Part shown: one piece after another, positions 8,287 to 17,119 of the stretch
Numbering within the stretch: the first letter of the stretch is position 1
Layout: each line of letters starts with the position of its first letter
Notes under the pieces: model-generated
Told to the model about the DNA's origin: nothing
The model's database searches: none
The model's input: only the letters and a program-made list of their open reading frames with translations
Program-made: the position numbers and the translations under genes
DNA from: Gammaproteobacteria bacterium
GTDB taxonomy: Bacteria > Pseudomonadota > Gammaproteobacteria > DSM-16500
Length of the DNA stretch: 64,000 bases
Reading direction: 5' to 3'
Assembly: GCA_013286215.1 (NCBI GenBank)
Contig: JABDGC010000001.1
Coordinates: forward strand, 28,564 to 92,563

Positions 8287-9289
8287 CAGGTGCTGAGGCT
8301 TGCATAAAGGCGGCGAGAGTTTCGAGGTCTTGTTTATCCAGTCTGGCTCCCGCTTTTTTCACCACTTGTGCGGCTGCGAAATTACCGATGATGCCAGCCT
8401 GGGCAAAATTCCTGCCGGTTGTTAGCGCGTGCAGGAAAGCGCCGGCAAAAGCGTCGCCGGCGCCGGTGGTATTGATCGCTGTCGTCGGATAAGTGGGGAT
8501 TGCAAAAAAGGTTTCACCGTCAAAAAGAATCGTGTCTTTCGCGCCGCGTGTGATGATGAACTGTCGGGCATGCTTTTTTAGGCTTTCTTTGATGGTCTCC
8601 AAGTCATCTGTCTCGCAAAAATAAGCGGCTTCCAGTTCATTGCAAAATAATAAATCGAGTCCGTGCTGGGTGAAGTCCGCTAAGCGGCTTGGTGAAAAGC
8701 CGGGGGTTTTACAGGCAGTGAGGGTCAGCGCGATTTTACAGGAAAATTCTTTGGCCATTTGCAGGGCTGCTGTTATCGTTGCTTTGGAGGAGGGCAGGGT
8801 TGCAAGAAAGGTTTCGATGAATAAATATTCGCTGTTTTGGAGCGCTGCCGGTTTAAGGTCGGCCGGCGTCAGACTGTGATTGGCGCCCAGCTGGGTGTAA
8901 AGGCTCTTTTCACCTTCGGTGTCGATTAAGATCAAGCAGCGGCCGGTATTGCCGGTGGCTTTTGCGCTCGAGTCTAAATTGCTTTCGATGCCATGCGACC
9001 GCAAATTTTGATGGTACAGCCGCCCGGACTCATCCTCGGCCACTTTGCAGGAACAAAAAACGCGCCCCCCCAGCCCACTGATCACGCTGAGGGTGTTAGC
9101 GCTGGTGCCGCCGCAAGCTTGATGGGGGGTGAATTGAGCCAGGCTTTTTAATACGGCCTTTTCCTTTTGACCGTCAATCAGGACAGTCGTGCCTTTTTCA
9201 ATTTCCGGCGGCCAATCGGCTTTTGAGGTGAGTTGAAACTCATAATCCACGATCGCCATGCCGACGGCGTATACTTGATACGTTTTCAA
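8282..9289 (-). CDS. PfkB-family carbohydrate/adenosine kinase
   Basis: ATP-dependent kinase of the ribokinase (PfkB) superfamily, 335 residues. Diagnostic features are the N-terminal VGMAIVDYEF strand, the GGTSANTLSVISGLGG substrate/lid region (about residues 60-75), and the second PfkB signature NTTGAGDAFAGAFLH near residue 275, with the catalytic Asp in GAGD. The overall layout is closest to bacterial proteins annotated as adenosine kinase, but the substrate cannot be set from sequence alone. The stop codon falls at the edge of a palindromic element. The next gene on the same strand (9325-9519) is 35 bp upstream and may share the transcript. Confidence 0.85.
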   Translation of the reverse strand: MKTYQVYAVGMAIVDYEFQLTSKADWPPEIEKGTTVLIDGQKEKAVLKSLAQFTPHQACGGTSANTLSVISGLGGRVFCSCKVAEDESGRLYHQNLRSHGIESNLDSSAKATGNTGRCLILIDTEGEKSLYTQLGANHSLTPADLKPAALQNSEYLFIETFLATLPSSKATITAALQMAKEFSCKIALTLTACKTPGFSPSRLADFTQHGLDLLFCNELEAAYFCETDDLETIKESLKKHARQFIITRGAKDTILFDGETFFAIPTYPTTAINTTGAGDAFAGAFLHALTTGRNFAQAGIIGNFAAAQVVKKAGARLDKQDLETLAAFMQASAPA

Positions 9290-9324
9290 TAAAAAATCCT
9301 TGAGAAAATAAGCGAAGCTTGGCT

Positions 9325-9519
9325 TTAGCTGCCACTTTTCGCTATAAACATCCAGATGGAGAGTGCGCCGGCTACTACGAAAGCAACCAGGCTGACTTCC
9401 ATGGAGAGAGCATAGCCGCCAATGATGATTTCAGTTTTAAATAAGAAACGGAGTAAATGAATAATGGCGACCAGCCCAAAGACCAGACCGGAAACCAGCA
9501 GAGCGCTATCCTTTTTCAT
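9325..9519 (-). CDS. Small two-helix membrane protein
   Basis: 64-residue hydrophobic protein, not recognised. Two predicted transmembrane segments: about residues 7-27 (LLVSGLVFGLVAIIHLLRFL) and 36-58 (GGYALSMEVSLVAFVVAGAL), joined by a short loop with KTEIII. An AAGGAGC ribosome-binding site just upstream of the ATG supports translation. It lies upstream of the PfkB kinase on the same strand with a 35-bp gap, so the two may be co-transcribed. No function is inferred. Confidence 0.7.
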   Translation of the reverse strand: MKKDSALLVSGLVFGLVAIIHLLRFLFKTEIIIGGYALSMEVSLVAFVVAGALSIWMFIAKSGS

Positions 9520-9541
9520 GTCAAAGCTCCTTATGAATAGT

Positions 9542-9736
9542 GGCGTTTCTGAATCAATCAGCTTTCCCGCTAAAGTCCCCTTTCCGCCACGCTTTTTGTG
9601 GAGGAAAGGGCTAGGGATAGGAGGTAAAAACGAGTCGTTAATTTAAAATTCAGACCTCTTCTCCCCAACCCTCTCCTCCACAAAGAGCGTGGAGGAGAGG
9701 GGATCCTGTAAAAAATCGAATTTATTTAATAACGCC
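9542..9736. repeat. Palindromic MITE-like element, full-length copy
   Basis: About 195 bp with inverted termini (GGCGTTTCTGAAT on the left, ATTTAATAACGCC on the right) and two internal hairpins with CCACG...GTGGAGG and CTCCAC...GTGGAG arms around an AT-rich middle. The same terminal sequences occur at 53338-53443. It lies directly beside the AddA-tail fragment at 9745. With that fragment it accounts for most of the 9520-9909 gap. Confidence 0.8.
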
Positions 9737-9744
9737 GTGACTTT

Positions 9745-9800
9745 GAATATTATCCCATTCACACCCGGCAGGCACAAGCGGAAAATAAAGTCCAAGGCAG
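9745..9800 (-). pseudogene. Duplicated fragment of the AddA-like gene's 3' end
   Basis: This 56-bp stretch matches 11145-11200, the last codons of the AddA-like gene, in the same orientation at an offset of exactly 1400 bp with about 6 mismatches by hand alignment. Translated on the minus strand it gives GLYFPLVPAGCEWDNI, against the gene's GLYFPLVPAWCEWDNI. It is a remnant without start or context. Together the two copies bracket the unknown gene 9910-11109. Confidence 0.85.
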
Positions 9801-9909
9801 ATGTTAATGGGTATCATGCTGCACCAAGATGGTTTAAGACTCCATGCAAAAGAAAATAGGACGGGGACACACAACAGTAACTCCCGAACTCAATCACGTT
9901 CAGAGCCGG

Positions 9910-11109
9910 CTAAGGCTGACTTTTTGCCTCTGCCTGCTGCTCTTGTTCACGGAACATCGCATCCGCTTCTATTCTGCTTCCCACTTTGGAGGCCCTTAAG
10001 CTTTGAAACAGGGTTTGGATCCCTGCCAGCGGTTGCCCCAGTATCTGACGCTTTCTCAGTGCTTCATATTGATCGAACCGCTGCTCAGCCTGGGTTTTCA
10101 GCATATAAATTTTCGCTTTCTCAATTCCATGCTCATCCGTAAAAAAATCAACCACTTTCTTTGGCTTGCTCACTAATATTGAGGGATTTGCAGCGACTAT
10201 GTCAGGGTTAGCTGCTTTTAAGCTCTTGCGGAATTTTCGATGCTTTTCATACTCCACTTTGGGTAATATTCGGATAACCACGCGATCTTGCTGAATAGCG
10301 ATTTTTTCAATGTCTCTTTTACTGTCTTTTATTGTCTCTGAATAAGTGATGTATCTAACCAAAGCGCCCAGAGGGGAAATGGCGGAGAGCAGCAAGCTCG
10401 CAAAGAACCAGCCTACGGCTGATCCCTTGCCTAAGCCTTGTTTTAAGCAATACCAAGATCCGTACAAACCCTCGGTTAAAAAAAATACGCCAGGAATCAA
10501 GCATAAAGCTGTAAGCGAGGCTCGGAGCCACTGATGTATCCGTAAATTTTTCTGGAGTTGAGGCATGCATTGCTTTCTTGCTTGCTCCCGCGCATTGACA
10601 TACGCCCGATATCTTGCCGCCAATTGTATATGCTGTGCTGATGCATATTGCTGAAAATCGAGGTCCAATACCTTCCTTGAGGCTAGTCTTAAAATGGGTT
10701 GATGATCAGCATTAAAAAAAGGCGTTTCCAATTTCTGATGGTGTTTTAAGATTGACAGGCCACAGTGGATCACCGCAATATAGTCTTCATTGTCTTTGGT
10801 GCTAGCTTCCCAATCTCCGAGCTGCAGCCTTCTATATAATTCTTCGAGTTCGGGTAGAGGCTGGTAGCGCGGTTGTCGGTCGTCTGGACGCAAAGTGTAA
10901 TTGTATTCAATAAAGGCCGCGAAAAAAACGATTGCATCGTATTCCTCTTCGCGTTGAAACTCGCTTCGATTATTGCTGTCGAGGTAGATTAAAAGGGAAA
11001 ACAATTTCGCATATAGTTTTTGCTTGTAGGTTCGATCGCGTGGGAGAAGAAAATCGCCACCTTTCGCATCAAAAAGGTGCTGTTTCAAATTAACTAAACG
11101 AGTTTGCAT
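9910..11109 (-). CDS. Hypothetical membrane protein, 399 residues
   Basis: Unrecognised protein. Residues 1-190 are charged and helical. Two hydrophobic segments follow (about 198-218, ASLTALCLIPGVFFLTEGLY, and about 230-255, VGWFFASLLLSAISPLGALV) and then a long basic cytoplasmic-type C-terminal half rich in Lys/Arg/Glu, ending with a Gln/Glu-rich tail. It starts 3 nt after the AddA-like stop with AAGG about 8 nt before ATG, so it may be read from the same transcript. It lies wholly inside a 1.4-kb segment bracketed by copies of the addA tail, which suggests it arrived by insertion or duplication. A secreted effector is conceivable but unproven. Confidence 0.6.
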   Translation of the reverse strand: MQTRLVNLKQHLFDAKGGDFLLPRDRTYKQKLYAKLFSLLIYLDSNNRSEFQREEEYDAIVFFAAFIEYNYTLRPDDRQPRYQPLPELEELYRRLQLGDWEASTKDNEDYIAVIHCGLSILKHHQKLETPFFNADHQPILRLASRKVLDLDFQQYASAQHIQLAARYRAYVNAREQARKQCMPQLQKNLRIHQWLRASLTALCLIPGVFFLTEGLYGSWYCLKQGLGKGSAVGWFFASLLLSAISPLGALVRYITYSETIKDSKRDIEKIAIQQDRVVIRILPKVEYEKHRKFRKSLKAANPDIVAANPSILVSKPKKVVDFFTDEHGIEKAKIYMLKTQAEQRFDQYEALRKRQILGQPLAGIQTLFQSLRASKVGSRIEADAMFREQEQQAEAKSQP

Positions 11110-11112
11110 ATT

Positions 11113-14100
11113 TTACGCCTTATAATCAATTTTATCATCAATTGGAATATTGTCCCATTCGCACCAGGCAGGCACAAGCGGAAAATAAAGTCCGAGCCGG
11201 GTGCGGCGCTGATCGAGCAGGTTCAAGGCTTGGTGATACTCCCGCATCTTTTCAGCGTATTTTTTCTTTTCCTGTTCTAAAAAGATGTTTAGGCTTTGAT
11301 TCTCCGGGACAGAAGTTTTGTAATCAATAATCCAACGTAGCCCCGCTTCGTCGACAAAGGTTCTGTCGATGACCAGCATTTTAGCTTGTCCGTCGATCAC
11401 TGCGGTTAAAGCATATTCCGCCCGGGCTTCCGGTCGTTCCTGCAGTAGCCATTGGCCGCGCGGGTCAGTCAAGGTGGTTGAAATTGCTTTTTCCGTTTTT
11501 TCGATGCCTGCCGCAACCTGGGAGGGGAGCAGACCGTTTTGCAGCAACAAGAGCTTGAGATAAGCACGGTGTTCTGCCGCTGTTTTAGTTTGCCACCAGC
11601 CTTGACCGAGGCGGGTCAGTTGCTGCAGTAAATAATGAACGACGGTGCCGATGAGGGGTGCTTCTTTCGGGGTAAGCTGGAACCCCTGAATTTTATTATG
11701 CGTCGGTCTTACCGCTGCTGGCAGGGCTGGAACCGGATGCGACCAGGTCTCACTTAAACGTTTTATAAAGCGCATTTTTTTATTGTCTTCAGCGGTCGTC
11801 GCAGTTATAGCGGCACAGGGCCCCAGCTCCGCTTGAATGGCCGGCCAGAGTTTTTTCAGCATGCTGCCTTCTGGCGGCAGCTTAAACTCGCCTGTTTCTG
11901 TGGTTTCCAGCGACAGACATAAATGCAACGTTTTTTTAGCGCGCGTGGCAGCGACATACAGCAAGCGCCCTTGCTCATGTTGCGTCTTGTTTTTTTCTTG
12001 CCGCAGAATGTGTTCATAGGTTTGGTCTTCTTGACCCCCAACGGCGTGGACGGGAGCCAGGAGCAAAGCGGTGGTGTTGTTGATTAGCGGCCGCTCTAAC
12101 CAGGTCAGCAAGCGCTTGTCATTTTTATTCGTGCCTTTTTCGAGATGCGGCACAATGACCGTATCGAATTCCAGGCCCTTGGCATTATGAATCGTCATGA
12201 TTTGAAGGCGACAATCCGCTTGGGTATTAGCCTGAGCATAGAGCTGTTTCAGGGCCTCCTCGAAAGACGACCATTTTAGGCTAAGGCTGGTTTCATTTTG
12301 AGTGAGCTTTTTAAGGAGGCCAAAAAATATTTTGGCATCATGCAGTTCAGCCACGTTTTCCAGACAAGCCGGGCCTCCGAGGGCCAGCCAGGTTTTTTCT
12401 ACCCAGAGGTGAAGGTCTTCGCGATGGCGTTCCGCGAGCGCCGTTGTTAAAACAGGCAGGATGCGTTGGAGCTGCTTTTGTCCCCGGGGGCTGAGCCGCG
12501 AATCGCTTGCGTGTTGCAGGAGGCGCTGCCAGATCAGTTCCTGCTTTCGTTGTCCGGCAAGCAACAGGAGGTCCTGGAGACTAAGCCCGCACCAGGGCGC
12601 TCTTAAAATCGACAGCCAGGCGATGTGGTCTGCGGGATATAGCAAGGCGCGCGTCAGGGCTAGTAAATCTTGAATCAGCGGCCGGGTTTCCAGCGGATCG
12701 ATTTCCACGGCTTGATAGGGTAGGTTGGCGTTTTTCAACGCGGGAATCAGGGTTTTGAGATGATTGCGAGAGCGCACCAGGATAGCGATTTTATCCTGCG
12801 AGTTGGTTTGCAGGGCCTGCTGAATAAGTTGCACAATGCCCTGCGTTTGCGCCAGTGTCTCGGACTTTAAAAAAGGATGCAGCTGGACGGCCTGGCTTGC
12901 CGCGCCCTCTGGTTTTTCGCTGCTGGCGCTGGGGGTATACGATACGGCGCCGCTCGCGATATCATCATAGGCTGGCAGCACGCGGTTAAAATGGCTGTTG
13001 AGCCAGTCGACCAGGGCCGGCGTCGAGCGAAAGTTGACGGACAGTGTCAACGGTTTGAGGCGGATCGAGCCCAGTCCTTGTTGTCTCGCGCGCAAGAACA
13101 AACCTACTTCCGCTTCGCGGAAACGGTAAATCGATTGCATGGGATCACCGACCAGAAACAAACTACGCCCGTCGCCGTCCTGCCAACCACGCACCAGTTT
13201 TTTAAGCAGCTCATACTGGTTGCTGGAGGTATCTTGAAATTCATCAACCAAAATATGTTTTAATTGATAGTCGAGCACCAGGGCGAGATCAGTTGGGGCC
13301 TCTTCTTTTCCAAGCGCCAGTAAGGCGGCCAGGGCATTTTCCGTGTAATCAATTTTGCCGGTCAATTTGAAAATCACATGCAATTGCGCTACGACGATTT
13401 TTAGGACTTCATGCAGCGCTTGCAGGGTTGCCCACTGGTTTTCCGAGTAGCCGGCGTCCGGAAGATGGCGCAGTTCAATGAAGGCTTGATGTAAATTTTC
13501 ATTTACGCTGAGTGCTTCGATCAAGGCTTGCATCTGTTCCTTTTTCGATTTTTCGGTAGGGGGGAAGCCGTGTCGCTTGTCGAGGGATTTTCGCCAACGA
13601 TCATCCTCGGTAAGTAAAAATTCAGCCAGGCCGAGCCAGGTCGCTTTTTCGTTTGCTAGGGTCCCCGGTAAGTTGTTCAAGCCTTCGCAGCGGAGGACGG
13701 CGGATTCGGGTTTGCTGGTTTTGAGATTGCCGCAGGCGAAGCGCAACAAGGAGAGTAAGTCTGGAACACAGTCGCGTGGGAAGACGGAGCGAAGTTTGGA
13801 GAGGGCTTCCTCAATGACGGCATTCAGGTTCGCTTCGAGCGCTTGACGCAAAGCCTTTGCATCAGCCGACGGTGCTGCGTCCTGATAGGCTAAAATATGC
13901 GGTAGCCATTGGTCCCGTTTACTCAGCATTTCAACGAGCAACTTCTCGGCGCTCTCCAGATTGTTGTCCAAATGCAGCAATAATTGCGCGATCGCGCTCG
14001 ACCAGGCGACATTCTCCTCCAGGTGGGTCAGAAAAATCTGCACCGCTTCGCGATAAAGGTTCCGCGGGTAATCCATGATTTCCGGCGAAGCGCCAAACTG

Positions 14101-14505
14101 AGAGAGTAAGGGCAGTTGCCGCGTGAGCAGGGTATTGAAGGCGTCGATCGTCTTGATGCGCAAACGATTGGGATTACTGAGCAAGTCCCAGTTTCGCGCC
14201 TGGTCTTGCTTTAAAGCGCTCGCCGCCAGCCGCCAGGTTTTTTGCTCATGCTCCACCTCGGGCAGCGGCTCGAGCTGGGCTCTTCGCAAGGCGTCGCGAA
14301 TGCGTGAGCGCATTTCCGAGGCGGCTTTTTTAGTGAAGGTAATGGCGAGGATTTCCTCGGGCTCATTCACGCAGGAAAGCAGCCGCAGGAAACGTTGGGT
14401 GAGTAATTCGGTTTTTCCGGAGCCGGCCGGAGCCTGCACAATGAAAGAGTGCGCGGGATTGAGCGCTTGTTCGCGTTGTGTCTGATCAAGAATCGTTTTG
14501 GTCAT
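11113..14505 (-). CDS. UvrD-family helicase with C-terminal nuclease domain, AddA-like
   Basis: Superfamily 1A helicase for double-strand break processing, about 1130 residues. Motifs in order are Walker A APAGSGKTELL near residue 25, AITFTKKAASEM, the Walker B region ILVDEFQDTSSNQYELL, VGDPMQSIYRFREAE, the TIHNAKGLEFDTVIVPH motif and YVAATRAKK. The C-terminus carries a RecB-like nuclease core (MLVIDRTFVDEAG then WIIDYKTS). ATG 14505 is preferred because earlier starts lie inside the upstream partner. It overlaps the AddB-like gene by 20 bp, and this pairing recurs in Gammaproteobacteria as an AddAB-type unit. Together they would unwind and trim broken ends before RecA loading (family knowledge). 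Confidence 0.88.
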   Translation of the reverse strand: MTKTILDQTQREQALNPAHSFIVQAPAGSGKTELLTQRFLRLLSCVNEPEEILAITFTKKAASEMRSRIRDALRRAQLEPLPEVEHEQKTWRLAASALKQDQARNWDLLSNPNRLRIKTIDAFNTLLTRQLPLLSQFGASPEIMDYPRNLYREAVQIFLTHLEENVAWSSAIAQLLLHLDNNLESAEKLLVEMLSKRDQWLPHILAYQDAAPSADAKALRQALEANLNAVIEEALSKLRSVFPRDCVPDLLSLLRFACGNLKTSKPESAVLRCEGLNNLPGTLANEKATWLGLAEFLLTEDDRWRKSLDKRHGFPPTEKSKKEQMQALIEALSVNENLHQAFIELRHLPDAGYSENQWATLQALHEVLKIVVAQLHVIFKLTGKIDYTENALAALLALGKEEAPTDLALVLDYQLKHILVDEFQDTSSNQYELLKKLVRGWQDGDGRSLFLVGDPMQSIYRFREAEVGLFLRARQQGLGSIRLKPLTLSVNFRSTPALVDWLNSHFNRVLPAYDDIASGAVSYTPSASSEKPEGAASQAVQLHPFLKSETLAQTQGIVQLIQQALQTNSQDKIAILVRSRNHLKTLIPALKNANLPYQAVEIDPLETRPLIQDLLALTRALLYPADHIAWLSILRAPWCGLSLQDLLLLAGQRKQELIWQRLLQHASDSRLSPRGQKQLQRILPVLTTALAERHREDLHLWVEKTWLALGGPACLENVAELHDAKIFFGLLKKLTQNETSLSLKWSSFEEALKQLYAQANTQADCRLQIMTIHNAKGLEFDTVIVPHLEKGTNKNDKRLLTWLERPLINNTTALLLAPVHAVGGQEDQTYEHILRQEKNKTQHEQGRLLYVAATRAKKTLHLCLSLETTETGEFKLPPEGSMLKKLWPAIQAELGPCAAITATTAEDNKKMRFIKRLSETWSHPVPALPAAVRPTHNKIQGFQLTPKEAPLIGTVVHYLLQQLTRLGQGWWQTKTAAEHRAYLKLLLLQNGLLPSQVAAGIEKTEKAISTTLTDPRGQWLLQERPEARAEYALTAVIDGQAKMLVIDRTFVDEAGLRWIIDYKTSVPENQSLNIFLEQEKKKYAEKMREYHQALNLLDQRRTRLGLYFPLVPAWCEWDNIPIDDKIDYKA

Positions 14506-17119
14506 AGGAAAAAGATCGATCTTCATGGATACGGCAAAAAGTTTGTAAGTCACAATGACGGCAGGATTTCGTCACACTTTTGGGGTCAACGGCAGCTTCT
14601 CCATGTTGGAAATCAAGAAATAACTGCCGGAGGTTGATGCGCCATTGTTCGAGTTGCCCCTCCCAGGTCGGCGCATCGGCTTTGCTTTTCTCGTTCAAGA
14701 TTTTGACGCCGGCGAGGTAAAGCTCTCTCTGCGCCAGTCCTTTCAAGGCGGTTTTAGCCGCATGCAGTTGCGCAAAAATCAACCCGCTGACCGTTTCTTG
14801 CTGCGTCAGGCAATACAAGGGCAATTGCGGCTCGTCGGGACGTTCGCCAAACCAGCCGCTGAGCTCACAGTTTTCACGGGTCTTGTAGTCGATGACCAGA
14901 TGGTCACCCTCTGGCAAGCGGTCCACGCGGTCGACACGCAAAGTAATGGGAAAATCGTCCATACGAATCTCGTGTGTCTGCTCTAGCGCGGCAACGGTAA
15001 AAGGCGGGCGCGCTTTTTCTAGCTCAAGCCAGTGGCGGAGTAAGCTTTTGAGGCGCTGTTGCAGCAAATCGTGATAGAGCGCGTCCTGACGAATGAAAGG
15101 CGCTGCTTCTGCGAGTGCCGCGGTCAGCGCCTGGTGAATTTGAGTTTCCAGGTCCTCCGGCGAGAAGGCCAGCAAGGTTTTGTGGTCTTTTACCGTTTTC
15201 CAAAACAACTCCAGTGCTTTATGAATGACGCTGCCACGGCTTTTGGCGGGCAGGCCGGCCTGGGTTTCTTCCAGGGCGCGTGCGCGCAGCCGCAGTTTGG
15301 CGAAAGCTTTGAAGGGGCAGGCGGCTTGCATTTCAAAAATATCCTTGCCGCCTTGTAATTTTTCCTGGGCTTGTAGGGGTGGCGCTTTTTCATCGTGCAG
15401 TGTTTCGAGTTTTTGAGAATGAAACACCGTTTGGAGAGTCGCTTTCAGTGGTGCCAGATCTAAATCAACGAGATTTTTTACTTCCAAGCCGGCAAGAAGT
15501 GGGCTGGGACGCAGTGCTTCTTTTTCATTGCGCTCTGCATAACTAAAGAAAACCACGGGAGCGGCTTGCTTGAATTGCTTGGTTAAGCGCCGGCTATAAT
15601 CAAGCTGTCGTTCAGCAGTGGCGTTTGGCATGCCGAAGGTTTTTTGCAAATCATGCGGGATGAGCGGATTGGGCGTTGGAACCGGTGGCCAGGCGGTATC
15701 ATCCAGGCCCAGGACCCAGAGAAAATCAAATGGAAGCCCGGCGCCTTCGAGTTGTCCCAGGATTTGCACGGGGGCATCCGGTGTTTCTGGCTGAAAATAG
15801 GTTTTCGTTGCGAGCACAGTGAGATAATGCAGCGCTTTTGCAGCGTTGACCTTGGCTAAAATCGAGTCCAGTGAACCGGCGTCCAGTATTAAGTCCTGCC
15901 AGCGGCCCACCACCTGATATTCCGTGCTATTCAAGCTTTGTTCTCCCGGCCAGCCCAGGCTGGTCAGCAGCTGGGCGAAATGGGCCAGCCAGTGGCTGAT
16001 TCGTTGCGTGGCGGGCTGTGTCTTCCGTTGTTCCAGATAGCATTGCAAACGTGCCGCTAGCTGTTCACAGTGAGCCTGTGTGAGTTCCGTGAGGAGGTCC
16101 TGCCAGGAGAGCTTGGTGAGGTTACGGCGCCGCAGTTGACTGTCCAGCTGAATGCGCGGGAGCATTTCTTTTTCCGCATCGCCGAGGAAAGGGGAATGCA
16201 AGAGGGCGCTGACTGTCGCGGAGGAAAGCGACTTCAGCGGTAAATTCAACAAGGCCAGTGCTTGTTGAATCAGTGGATAAGAGGCCAGGGTTCGGCCGGC
16301 GGAGATATTGTAGCTTTCAGGGCCTTCAAAGACTTCGTTAAAGGCGGAAAGCAGGGCTTCTCTTTTCTCTTCCAGGTTAGAAGCAATGCAGCCGATGGTG
16401 GCCTCAGGCCAGTGTTCGTGAATTTTTCGGGCCCAGCGTGCCATGGTTTGAATTTCAGTTTCTTCGTCAGCCAGGCTGATTTGAAATGGAGCATGCTCTG
16501 CCTGCGTTTCCAGCTGTTCAACCCGCATTCCCTGTGACGCGCAGGCCGCCAGCAAGTCCCGGTGTTGTGGCGCGATCTCCGTGAAATTAAGCAAGACGAC
16601 TTCCCGTGGAAGCGGAATGTGATTTTGCCGAATTTCTTCAATAAGGCGGTCAGTCAAGCTAGCGTTGTCCAGCCAGCCTTCTTCCAGGCAGCGCTGCGCG
16701 AAGCGCTCGGCCCAAGCTTGAAAGTGACGGGAGTTTTCCGTGAAGGCAAAAGAGGGATGGTCAAAGTCGATCTGCCAGAGTCGTAGGGTTGTCCAGGCGG
16801 ATTTAGCCTGTTTGGCCAGGTCCGAGAGCTTTAAGAGCAAGCCGCTGTCCGGCTCTTCGGCGATCACTTCTTCCCATAAGATCAACTCTTGATTAGCTGT
16901 AAGCGGGAGCAAGTCAGCGTTCATGTGCTCGGCGCTGTATTGATGCCAGAGTTCTTGGATCCAGGCACTGAACGGACGAATTGCCGGGCTCGGCCAGCAG
17001 GTCTGCGCTTGTTTCAGGTGTTCCTGGTTGTAGCGCTTGATCAGGGTTGCCGCGAGACGCTGGTTTGGCGTTAGCACTAGCGCCTGGGTTTGCAGTATTG
17101 GAAGTAGGGAGGCGATCAT
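14486..17119 (-). CDS. AddB-like PD-(D/E)XK nuclease, probable DNA repair protein
   Basis: 877-residue partner of the downstream helicase, resembling the 'probable DNA repair protein' family found next to UvrD-type genes. The N-terminal half looks like a helicase domain that has lost its P-loop (starts LTPNQRLAATLIKRYN with no GxGKT). The C-terminal nuclease has LRVDRVDRLP and HLVIDYKTR. Four cysteines, one in ACPFKAFAKLRLRA before the nuclease and three in CRHCDLQTFC after it, match the AddB iron-sulfur arrangement. Its ATG overlaps the histidine-kinase stop (ATGA) and its 3' end overlaps addA, so it is embedded in a tight operon. Confidence 0.85.
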   Translation of the reverse strand: MIASLLPILQTQALVLTPNQRLAATLIKRYNQEHLKQAQTCWPSPAIRPFSAWIQELWHQYSAEHMNADLLPLTANQELILWEEVIAEEPDSGLLLKLSDLAKQAKSAWTTLRLWQIDFDHPSFAFTENSRHFQAWAERFAQRCLEEGWLDNASLTDRLIEEIRQNHIPLPREVVLLNFTEIAPQHRDLLAACASQGMRVEQLETQAEHAPFQISLADEETEIQTMARWARKIHEHWPEATIGCIASNLEEKREALLSAFNEVFEGPESYNISAGRTLASYPLIQQALALLNLPLKSLSSATVSALLHSPFLGDAEKEMLPRIQLDSQLRRRNLTKLSWQDLLTELTQAHCEQLAARLQCYLEQRKTQPATQRISHWLAHFAQLLTSLGWPGEQSLNSTEYQVVGRWQDLILDAGSLDSILAKVNAAKALHYLTVLATKTYFQPETPDAPVQILGQLEGAGLPFDFLWVLGLDDTAWPPVPTPNPLIPHDLQKTFGMPNATAERQLDYSRRLTKQFKQAAPVVFFSYAERNEKEALRPSPLLAGLEVKNLVDLDLAPLKATLQTVFHSQKLETLHDEKAPPLQAQEKLQGGKDIFEMQAACPFKAFAKLRLRARALEETQAGLPAKSRGSVIHKALELFWKTVKDHKTLLAFSPEDLETQIHQALTAALAEAAPFIRQDALYHDLLQQRLKSLLRHWLELEKARPPFTVAALEQTHEIRMDDFPITLRVDRVDRLPEGDHLVIDYKTRENCELSGWFGERPDEPQLPLYCLTQQETVSGLIFAQLHAAKTALKGLAQRELYLAGVKILNEKSKADAPTWEGQLEQWRINLRQLFLDFQHGEAAVDPKSVTKSCRHCDLQTFCRIHEDRSFSYDQNDS

